DNA of 64,000 nucleotides from Prostheceraeus crozeri (taxonomy: Eukaryota; Platyhelminthes; Polycladida; Euryleptidae): the NCBI GenBank assembly GCA_907163375.1, contig CAJQUW010007906.1, forward strand, positions 148,026 to 212,025, read 5' to 3'. Both the position numbers and the translations under genes were made by a program. Shown in pieces: positions 54,651 through 64,000 of this stretch (its first letter is position 1; every line of letters starts with the position of its first letter). Under the pieces are notes generated by a model. The model saw only the letters and a program-made list of their open reading frames with translations, was not told the DNA's origin and made no database searches.

Positions 54651-56085
54651 TTCCAAACTTAAGTCCCAGACTTCTGTAAAATAGCTGAGCTTGGACCTAC
54701 CTGAACCAGCATGGGCTTCAAACACTTTAACGCCATGAACCCCCTCCCCCTGGATCCGTTACCGGCCACTTCTAGTGCTTGCTGCTGGCTCAGCCATAGT
54801 AATAGCCACATGGCTCTAATTGTGCTGGTTCATCCGGGGTTAACTATTGCTATAAATTTGACATTGATTACTATTGCATGTTCATTCGATTTCGGTGGCA
54901 ATCAGAATACAGTAAATTTTTGGCAGTAGCTATTGCACCGGCTATATCTCCAATACTAGAAATTAAGACCTAAGAGAAATAGAAGACTAAAGAATTAAGA
55001 CGTTTAGAAATTAAGGATTGAGACTAGAAATTGTCTATGGTGCATGAAACAAAAAAATGGAGGCTTTGCTGTAGACACTTATGGCAGGAAAAAACGCTTG
55101 CATTGAAATCACTCAAAAATTTTGTAATACAAAGCAAGACAAATCAACGAGTCAAGACCCATTCTGACATGTTTCGTGATGTACTTCGTGAATAGGAGTC
55201 TCTTTATGACTGAGAAACTTCTACAGTAACCAGAGATATTGAAGAATATTATACGCCTCACCAAGAGTAATAGACAGAAAACTTCATAATTCAGAGAAAT
55301 CATTTACAAAACTACACATATGTCAATTATATACCACTACATTTCATCATGCAAATACATTTGTCATGTGAAATCCTTGCATCATTGAATTGATATTTGA
55401 AGTATTTATCATGTTCACCCATAAATATAATGAAACAAATCATCAAACATATCTTCAACTAATAACTAGGCGCATTATTTCCTTCATTGGTATTTATTAC
55501 ACGTGACCTAATGCTTGAGGACGTACGAGAATGATGACATTACAAAGGAAAAAGTTCGGAGATAAGAGGAGGGTACGAATTTAAAATAAAAACGATTAAA
55601 CAAATACCTTTTGTAACTCAATTCAATCAACGAAAGTTATTAACTAATAATGAAATTAACCAGTAAACAAATTATATAGTAAACGAAGTAAATATTATTT
55701 TCAACAGAATAAGCGCCAAATTTGAATTAACAGCTGTTTGACATCTGAGAGAATACATCGCTAAAATTCTGTTGAACGTAACGTGTACTGTGACTGGGAT
55801 CGAATTTAGAACCGCATTCTCTGAAACTGTTATCTGAAAAAATATTACTAAATCAGTCCCATACACACATTCTTTCTAAATAGCTGTTTTTGCAAACTGA
55901 TCAAGACTCGAGATAACCTTTGATGGCCGTGTTTCTTACAGCAAATTGCTCAGATCCGACGGTTAGGATCTCAAATCTTTCAATAATTACTGCTGTATCA
56001 ATGGAACAAACTGCCTTATCTCTCTACCACCTTCCTCAAAAAAAAGCTAAATTAACAAAAATGAGTCTGCTCTGGTATTTTAATG
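54651..56085. other. No recognised gene
   Basis: No coding domain seen. Purine-rich AATTAAGA-type words repeat at about 54955-55030. Confidence 0.35.
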
Positions 56086-56089
56086 ACAC

Positions 56090-56330
56090 CGAGGATTAGA
56101 ACCTGAATCAGTGCATGGCTTTATTTACTTATACATCTAGTGTAAGTATGTTTGCAAAGTTGGGGCATCAATATTCGGTTTTGGGCCTCCTGGTGATCGT
56201 CGGGACTGTAGAAGGGTTCCCCGAACCAAAAGTCCCTTTGGTAATCAGCCTTAGTAAAGCTTTTGATAATCAGTCACTAGTGTCTCATGAGACAAGATGG
56301 CGACCTGAATCAATCAGTCATACTTGTGAA
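56090..56330 (+). repeat. Two diverged units of the 172-bp satellite
   Basis: AACCTGAATCAGT...GTTTGCAAAGTTGG...GTCGGGACTGTAGAAGGGTTCC...AATCAGTC follows the order of the 172-bp unit seen at 25.97-27.32 kb but with many substitutions, then a second start (TCATGAGACAAGATGGCGACC). The 110-aa ORF over it is therefore not called as a gene. Confidence 0.7.
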
Positions 56331-56769
56331 GCTGCATTGTTATTGAAAATAGAGGGACTCACCGATCCACGAGCACTTCGAGTTCATCACTACAACGCAG
56401 GAACTCCCTTCGTCGCTATTGGAGAAATCAGTGATAATCTGGAGTGAAGTGAGAGAAATCTGGTAATAAAATGGGCAAGAACTCCATTCAAAACGAAACA
56501 TGAGTGACTGAATTGAATTGGATGCAGTCGATCTGAATCAATTCCTACTCAACTCCTCAGTGGCAACCAAGACAGACTCTGTTTAAACTAGTTTCCTAAT
56601 GTCATTTACAACGAGTGAGCAATTATTTCCACTATAGAGCTCCACGACAGGGCTACTCAAACGTCTGATATCCACATGGATGCTTCCACTACAATTGGAA
56701 CCCCGTTGCAAAAGACAACGGTCCAACAACAGACTCACATTTGATCAGTGATTCTCAAGTACAACCTTC

Positions 56770-58632
56770 TACTAGTCCGGCAGCCAGAACGAGTTTCTGC
56801 AGGGAACTAGGCGGAAAAATGAGACTTTCGACAGAATGATGTACATCTTCCGCATACTTACGAATCTGCACGTCCTGCCGAGTTCTAGTGAATTCTTCTT
56901 CCTGTCAGACAGGATCAAAGAAAAAACACATGTAAATCCAATGGACGCAGATTGGCAGCTTTTGGGTAAAATGAAATTTTCTTTGTTTTTCCCGCTAATC
57001 AACTGGGAAAGTATTCAGTCCTAGAGTCTGCAAAAACGAGTTGTTTCCACGACGTTAAATGGGTTTATTAGCCGATATTTCACAACCAGTTTTGGGTTGC
57101 GTCGTCAGGGCAGAATGAAATAGACAGCTTGCGAAGCAAGATCGTCAACATTACTCGCTAGACAGAATGGCGGCCATAAACACATAAAAGAATAGAACAG
57201 CTATAGACACAAAAAGCAGCATGGAATCTTAAAAAACAATACTGAAATAGAAAGTCATAGAAATCAAAGACATTAGATAGACAGATAAAGTCAAAGTCAT
57301 AGAAATCACAGAAATTAGATAAATTACTGGTATCACCGAGGGGACAGGAAGTTCACATCGATTCATTGTAGGCATTCGCTTTGAGTGCCATGCCTCAAGA
57401 AACAGTCTTTTGTGGTAATTGGTTTCAAATTCAAGAGCTTCAACATTGTCCCCAATTTATTGAGTGATATTTAACAAAGTGAATGCTCTGCGACGAAGCG
57501 GGGGACCGCTCAGGATGCATTAGCCTTAATGGCGGCGCAGCGGTGTTGACCAACACGTGTGTTTAAGCAGTTACCAGGACTGTCCAATATATGTGAAAGT
57601 TCACAATCTTGACAAAGGAATCTTATAAACAACACCACATCTCTGACAGGGATTCGACCTTATCCTTAGGGCCAGGTAAGAAAATGCCTTATGGTTCTGT
57701 CAGATAAGGCTTGTAAAAAGTCTTAAACATTAAATTGACGAAGAATTCCTGGCAATATCTTTTCTGATGATTTTAAACAATATATGTGGCAGAGTTACAC
57801 AAACTAATAACAATATCATTTTTGACATTCAGGGAACAAACATTTACCATCACTTATTAAATATTACCATTAAACAAAGTTGCTGTGAGTGATACCCGTT
57901 CGCAAGTAGGGTTTCACATACTTTTTGTAATGTTGACTTGAGCTAGAATGAGTATTAGACGACAAAAGCGTGGCTCTCTTAGTCCAAACAATTTCACAAC
58001 AAGTTTTTCTTATGACATAATGGATTATGAGAGTTACTGTTTGTGAAATATCGGCTAATAAACCCATTTAACGTCGTGGAACAACTCGTTTTTTGCATAT
58101 TCACACTCGACGTATCGACCTTATGTTTTCAGTCTAGAGTCATAATTTTTGACAATGGAATGTCTTCAGGTCATTTCCTGTGATGTGCATGTGCTTTTAT
58201 CATGTTTCTGATCGGCAGTGCATGTGAGAATGTGGTTTCAAATGTGGATAAAGTTGTTCAAAATGTTTGTTTGCCGACATTTAAAGCTCCGAAATCTAAT
58301 CTTGCTTTATACATAGGGGGTGCATGAGCATAAAAGGAAATGACTGGAAGACATTCCATGCCAAAAAATATGACTTCTCGGCTTAGTGTTCTACGTTTAA
58401 ACAGAGAAAAAGATAGAAAAAATTCATTTTAGCCAAAAGCTGCAATCTGTGTTCCATTGGATTAACATGTTTTTTCTTTGATCCTGTCTGGCAAGGAAAG
58501 GAAAGGAACTCACTAGAACCTAGGCAGACGCACCGATTCGTAGTAGGCAGAAAGATGTACATCATTCTGTGAAAGTCTCATTTTCCCTCTTCGTTCCCTG
58601 CAGAGGCTCGTTCTGGCTGCCGGACTATAGTA
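56770..58632. repeat. Foldback with inverted arms enclosing a Penelope-like 3' end
   Basis: Outer arms 56773-57010 and about 58380-58630 are inverted copies (GCCAGAACGAG / CTCGTTCTGGC, AGATGTACATCATTCTG and so on). Inner arms 57020-57095 and 58040-58105 are also inverted copies (TGGGTTTATTAGCCGATATT / AATATCGGCTAATAAACCCA). The right side has about 270 bp between the two arm segments. The interior carries the GIY-YIG remnant. Confidence 0.8.
57340..57720 (-). pseudogene. GIY-YIG endonuclease remnant of a Penelope-like element
   Basis: On the minus strand, in three frames, pieces match the GIY-YIG module at the C-terminus of Penelope-like elements. In order they are CGVVYKIPLSRL and FTYIGQSW (the two motifs naming the fold), NTRVGQHRCAAIKANAS (helix with the conserved Arg and His), and NVEALEFETNYHKRLFLEAW followed by HSKR (with the conserved Glu). 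Frameshifts separate all pieces. In family members this nuclease nicks target DNA for reverse transcription. Its position inside inverted terminal sequences fits the complex inverted ends of such elements. Confidence 0.72.
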
Positions 58633-58749
58633 CTTCAGATTCGATTCCACAAAGTGTTCCAGCCGAGCACAACCCAATCTGTGATCCTACGTCATCTCGC
58701 ACTAATTGTAGTCCCACATAAGCTCAATAACTCTTACATACGTCGATTT

Positions 58750-60180
58750 GGATGATCCAGACCATTCGATGAGCATCACACTCTTTTCCTTTTACCAAAC
58801 CACTTCTACGCTCGATGGTTTGGGCTTTTTCCTCGTGAGCATATTATTTTCGTTGACACTAATCTCACTTCCTTTGACTTTCCTAAATGCTGTATTTTTG
58901 CTCCACCTAATGGTAGATTGATTTTTTTAAATAATCTGGCTAATTATCTTAAAAAGGTTCATGAAAATGCTACACGTTTCGTCCTTGTTTCATCACCGCT
59001 AGACTGTAGAAATAGGCCCTTCAACTAATTTTATCGTTTTTCGAGTCGGTCATTATCAACCTAAAAAAGCTTTTCCTAATGCTACTATTGCTGTCTTACT
59101 GAATAATGTGTACCACTAATGTATTCTGAAGATATTCATACAAATGTTTTTAAATTTAACAATCTGGTGAGATCTTGGAAACCTGACTTTTGCAAAGTTT
59201 TAGGAAGGACCAAATGGTTTCCTCTTGTAGTGAAGTTACTTGGAATTGTGCTACTAAAGAAAAAATGTTCAGATATTCACAATTTTTATGTTAAAAGAGG
59301 TTTAGATTACTTTTCCAACCTCGATTTTAGTGTGAATAGAGACGACTATTATTCATAAAAGAAAAATGTAGTTATTACTTGTAAAAGTTTTCGCCCCACT
59401 ACGGCAACTTTTTTCCTCTTTTGAGCAAAACTCCAGAAATTTATTCCTACAAGCCAAGTCCTTGTTCTATTCATTTTCATATTATTAATGGTGTAGACGA
59501 TTTGTTTAAGAAAAATCCAAATGGAGTTTTGTTGCATCCAATAATTTCAACAATTGTAGATTCTATTTCCAAAAGCAAACCGTTTTCCTCATGATTCCCC
59601 TGTACCCACTAAATGTTTTGCGTATTTGTCATTGTATACGTTCAGTAGTTTTTTGCTTTTGACAAATTGCTCTAGTTGTTTTCCTCCGGATTTGAGTACC
59701 GCTGAATGTGTCAAGCTGAATCGTCTATCAGGAGGGATACCACAGTTAAAATTGCCCCAGTCGATAGGAGCAATAGATGGATGATTGTACCTATTGAGCA
59801 TTACAATGCGGAATGTTACCGCCAACTTTATGATGAAAATTTTGGTATTCTTGTATTAATGAAGATTGTACTAACAATGTAGCTATCTCAACTTTGTAAC
59901 TTATTGTATTACATAAAGAAAAAAGGTTTTATTAACAATCGCAAATTATCTTTTCTGCTGCCTAAAAACGATTGTAATTCGCAACCTTTTCTATTTGCTC
60001 CCTAAAGTACATAAGAATAGCTAGATGTATTTAGTGCCACTACTATGCCTTCCAGCAGACCAATCATTTCAGACTCCCAAAGTATCAGCAAATTTTGTTC
60101 TGTTTTTGTAGAATATTTTCTTGCTCCTATAGTAAGCAATCGCCAACTTTTGTTAGAGACTCACTACATTTCATTTCCCA
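58750..60180 (+). pseudogene. Penelope-like reverse transcriptase remnant
   Basis: Multiply frameshifted. Pieces in order: WFGLFPREHIIFVDTNLT (about 58809-58865), a segment like the 'KPADKG...QL' block (IAPVDRSNRWMIVPIEHYNA then ECYRQLYDENF, about 59750-59840), a 'YLLPKxHK' block (LLPKVHKN, about 59995-60020), and a 'P-RPI-S' block with following helix (SSRPIISDSQSISKFCSVF, from about 60048). Order and wording are those of Penelope-like RTs; the catalytic Asp-Asp block was not found before the sequence changes at about 60185. Other RT types are possible. Confidence 0.5.
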
Positions 60181-60187
60181 GCATACA

Positions 60188-62509
60188 CCAGGCCTGTGAA
60201 TACTCCTCAAATTCCTCAAAAATTCCTCAAATGTAGCTTAACTATGAGAAATTCCTCAAATACGACACTACAGACAAATGATCGGATAATGTATTGTTTG
60301 TTTTGGCGAATGGCGATGATATGTAAACTTCCAAACAAGAAGCTAAGATAGAATCCTGTAACATGTACCCTACTTCCATGCTAGTAATCATGGAATCACT
60401 CATGATTTATTTCTTTTCTTTTTCTTCTCTCATGATTTATATACTTAATGAATTTTTCTCTCACACACTTTGTAGATTTAGATAGCGTAATCTCCGCTGT
60501 GCTAGCTAGATCTGATTATTTTGATTCGGAAACAGACCCTGTCCTTTTATCATCTGAATGGGCGGACTGTTAAATTGAATCTTTTCAATATATAAGTGAT
60601 AAACATAATTTGAAAAGAGTGACTTACTCACCAAATTCATTCCACATGCAGGATAGGAGAACCGTTGCTTGTCCTTCTAGTAAAGTATTTTTAAATTTCT
60701 TAGACATTTTAGGATATGATGATTTTCTTTTAGCCATCATCATATTTATCACATCAAAAATTAACCAGTACGTTAGCTTGTTTTTTTTTAATTTTGTTAC
60801 CTTGACGCACCTCTGTTACGCCTTGAATGCAGTTGAATGTCGTTTTCATTTCTGCAAGCTACAGGGCTGCAGATGTTCCGGTTCGTCTGGACTTATTTTG
60901 CTAAGCAGAGAAGTTGTCCGAAGTTATTGTCTGTCGAACTTACTCATTAAATGCTTACAGGTATTTAGTGAGTGAAACAACTTGCGATCAAATCCAACAG
61001 AAATTGTATATTTGAACACTGCAATTTTTTTACTTCTAACTTCATAATATTGCTTAGAATTCCAACAATAAAATGCAGTTCATTATATATAAAATCATTA
61101 AATATAATTCATTAATTATCTTGACCTTTGTCACAACCTTCTTTATATGTCTCTGCGACTATATGGCTTCTAATATAGTATGCTAATATATCCTACTACC
61201 TCATGCCTGTACTACTTAAAAGAACTTAAGGATATTCGATCTTCCCCATATCCATTATATGATAACAATAGGTTGCCCAGCCCACTTGGATTTCAGTGCT
61301 CTTATCAACTGAAAGAGTTTGTTTCACTCACTCTTCCTTTTTATTTCCACTGAACATGAACACATCCGACGGGGTAAAGCGGATGGTCCCTAAATTTAAA
61401 TGTCTACATGCCTCCTGGTTCAATAGCGTGCGGAGGTTGGAAGCGATGAAGCCCTGCTAACTCATGAGTCTTTTTTGCAGCGACATTTTCCAGGGTCTGC
61501 CGACCGACATTTATCCCTGGATGAATTATTCACGTATAGATCGTTTTCATAATTTCCTGAACACAGTTGGTGTGAAATTAGTGCACACATTGCTTATCGT
61601 TGTATGTGAACTTAGATTAATTAAGACACTGAACCACATAGTAAAACTGGGTTGGTAGATTTTTCAACCTGGGTCTACTGCAAGATGTGGACGTCAATAT
61701 CTCGGCACAAACTTCGTGACGAATAGAGCCTGGTATGAGACCAACAAACCTCAACTGGCAAGCCTTTGTGTTTTGTTGTTCCCGACACTTGCTTTTGGGT
61801 TGTATGAAGGAGAATTCATGTTCATTTGAATGTAGATCGAAGCGATATGAATCAAGCGCTAACAAGTTAAACAAAACCCACAAACTTATGTAGCAATAAA
61901 GTAAAATTAATGAATTAGTGTGTAATGTGGCGTATCCTTCATGATAAATTACTGACTTTTTTTAAGTCGCAAGCATTCGTCACACGATTTTAAGCTTTCT
62001 ATACTTATGGGTTACCTCTCCTCCAAAAAAGTGTGTCTAAAGGGTCCGTATAAAAAAATTAATCGGTTGCAATAGCCCCAGATGCACTGAGGTTGAGGAT
62101 ATATCCTACGTCCAAAGAAATTACAGTATACAATCTGACAAGCAACATTGCATTGGAGACGATAGCGTGAACCAGAGCGATATCAGAGCCTTGATATGAC
62201 ATCCTTCCGTTCGACACAATTCTGACCCAGAAACTTGAGGCAACAAAAATATTAGTAAACAACGCGGGAAGTGATTTTGACCAAAGTCAGTATTTCTTTT
62301 GCAATATACACAACTTACAAAAAAGTGAGGTGTGGTCTACCCTTGGGTTACCTTCTTCGTTGTGACTTTCATGATTTGAAGTTTGGCCCAAAATTCCGTG
62401 CTAAAATTTGTAGTTTTTCTTGCAATTATCATATTAGGCTGCGTTTCCATTCCTCAAATTTTTTCACAAAAAATCCTCAATTTTTTTTCGTAGGCTGATC
62501 ACAGGCCTG
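60188..62509. mobile_element. Possible hAT-like non-autonomous element
   Basis: Ends are short inverted repeats (CAGGCCTGTGA at 60188-60198 and its complement ending at 62509). Repeated subterminal CCTCAAAT-type motifs lie near both ends (60205-60260, 62453-62485), an arrangement typical of hAT. No 8-bp target duplication is visible and no transposase was recognised in the 2.3 kb. The left end adjoins the RT remnant that stops at about 60185. Confidence 0.4.
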
Positions 62510-63550
62510 CGCCTAGAAATGTAAAGGTTTGTAATCAAACTGTATCTTTTCAATGGACATTTTAACCTTATATACAAATATACCCATAGGTGAGGGTATA
62601 GCCTCGGAAAGCCGCGCTTTTATTAAAGTATCCGAATCCGAAGCGGTCTGATTTAAGGCTTACTGACTATGTTAAGATTGTCGAAATAATACAGTTATAT
62701 TTTAATGGTGCTTCTTCATGATTGTATAAAAGTGAACAGTGAATCATAGTTTCTGAGTTAACATTTTGGACTTACAATTGTATAAGAACAAAGATCGTAT
62801 ATTTCACACCGAACTTTTTTCAAGTCCATTACAAACACTTTACTGCACCTGATTCTTACCATCCCCAACATGCATTTAAAAATCTTTCGTAAGGCAACTG
62901 TACAGCTGGTTCTCACATAGCGCTTCATAAAACGGTTCCCGAGACTAAAAAAACTTTTCAACCTTTTTTTGGCGAGCTCAAGGTACCCACGTAGCAAAAT
63001 TCCGTGATAGTGTACGAAACCGTTTTTTTCATTACTTAAGGCGGAATCACCTGAAGTATGGAACCCCAGCACGTCAAAAAAGTGTCCTATGTTTTGTAAA
63101 ATTTGTGAATAAAGTTCTATTTGTACTGTTATAGTTAACATGTCAATGCATCTTTCCTCCTTACATAGTAATTTCTGCCGGGACAAAAAATGTAATAGTT
63201 TTTTAGCAGTTTCATTTACAGTAATCTATTAATCACGTGTGCAAATGCATAAACGTTATGTCCGGCCCCCCCCCCCCCAAAAAAAAACATCGCGAACCAT
63301 ATGTATAAAACTAATTACGAGCACATCTACAATGTTGTAAACCAAGGCTAAATGTTGCTCAGCATTTTAAAACACTAATTGTAAATTTTGCTGAATTTCC
63401 TTTTACTTCATTGAGCGTTGTAACAGCCATCAAAGGCGACTTCAAAAGGGCAATTCCATGGATAAAGAAGATGAACACACACATGCGCAAGGATTGAACA
63501 TGGAGCTTAATTAGACACAATAGGTCCCTCGTCTTGTGTTACCTTCCTAG
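62510..63550. other. No recognised gene
   Basis: A 142-aa minus-strand ORF (62758-63186) shows no recognisable motif. A C-run followed by an A-run lies at 63267-63287. Confidence 0.35.
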
Positions 63551-64000
63551 GGCCTAGGTGGTCAAATGGCATGAGTTGATGACCTGACAGTTGATGCTTC
63601 ATTCACATCCAAAATTACGTGATTTCATGTCAGGATTATCAAATTGATAAGGAATTTGGTCTCTTCAGAGCTATAAACTACCTCATAAGGCCTATGTGGT
63701 CCAAGTGGCATGTGTTGATGACCAGAGCAGTTGGATGCTTCATTTACATTCAAAATATGGTGATTCAATGTCAAATTATCAAATTGATAAGGAATTGGTC
63801 TCTTCAAATCTATATCTACCTCATAGGGCCTATGTGATCCAAGTGGCATGTGTTGATGACCTGAGCAGTTGGATGCTTCATTTACATTCAAAATATGGTG
63901 ATTCAATGTCAAATTATCAAATTGATAAGGAATTGGTCTCTTCAAATCTATATCTACCTCATAGGGCCTAGGTGGTCCAAGTGGTATGTTTTGATGACCA
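63551..64000. repeat. ~138-bp tandem repeat, continues past window end
   Basis: Three units plus the start of a fourth, each beginning GGCCTA(T/G)GTGGTCCAAGTGG or close to it (63551, 63690, 63828, 63966) and containing ATTATCAAATTGATAAGGAA. The first unit is the most diverged. ORFs on both strands are products of the repeat. Confidence 0.9.

Noticed and set aside
56115-56447. 110-aa ORF as a gene
   Set aside because: It overlaps diverged 172-bp satellite units.
62758-63186. 142-aa minus-strand ORF as a gene
   Set aside because: No motif, no start or promoter context and no splice evidence; length is possible by chance in AT-rich DNA of this extent.

Overview
The window is non-coding-rich, AT-rich animal-type (metazoan invertebrate) nuclear DNA. 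The evidence is a mixed population of eukaryotic transposable elements (mariner, pogo/Tigger, Ty3 LTR element, non-LTR LINE, Penelope-like relics, hAT/P-like non-autonomous elements), satellites and frequent TAGGCCTA-like words. No bacterial gene organisation is present. The species cannot be named from the sequence, and no conserved host gene was recognised with confidence.

Positions 1-19416 are one head-to-tail tandem array, already running at the left edge of the window. It has 15 complete units of about 1276 bp (1254 bp in a deleted variant), plus a partial unit at each end. Each unit carries one open reading frame for an unrecognised protein of 356 aa: a long N-terminal coiled coil followed by an Asn/Gln/Arg-rich basic tail. 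The ORF is followed by an AATAAA signal. Between units lies a 43-nt segment that folds like a minimal type I hammerhead ribozyme, with stem I of 5 bp, stem II of 5 bp, a loop-less ACCGGT stem III and the canonical cleavage dinucleotide position, but with substitutions in the catalytic core. A protein-coding, hammerhead-punctuated tandem repeat is the most unusual thing here. It resembles retrozymes and the hammerhead-bearing ends of Penelope-like elements, but encodes neither a reverse transcriptase nor a known protein. The array ends abruptly in a (TA)n tract at 19415.

Positions 19.5-35.9 kb hold decayed repeats: an RT/RNase H relic (20.7-21.55 kb), a complex minisatellite (23.27-24.53 kb), a 1008-bp non-autonomous DNA transposon with 39-bp inverted ends and an 8-bp target duplication (24544-25551), a 172-bp satellite (25.97-27.32 kb), and two mariner copies in opposite orientation inside a roughly 0.97-kb inverted duplication (27.2-28.19 and 31.65-32.62 kb).

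Positions 35935-39926 are a Ty3-type LTR retrotransposon with 196-bp LTRs that look identical and a 5-bp target duplication. Its polyprotein lacks the RNase H domain and is frameshifted in integrase, so it is young but defective.

Positions 40-64 kb contain a near-perfect 195-bp palindrome (40.67-40.87 kb), a Tigger-type transposase pseudogene (43.56-44.7 kb), a 5'-truncated LINE with an almost intact RT lying between inverted-repeat arms (47.87-50.41 kb), a second pair of distant inverted repeats (51.26/54.4 kb), Penelope-like relics (a GIY-YIG nuclease remnant on the minus strand at about 57.34-57.72 kb inside a foldback, and an RT-like remnant on the plus strand at 58.75-60.18 kb), a possible hAT-like element, and a 138-bp tandem repeat running off the right edge. 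The Penelope-like relics matter for the first region because those elements are the known carriers of hammerhead ribozymes in animal genomes.
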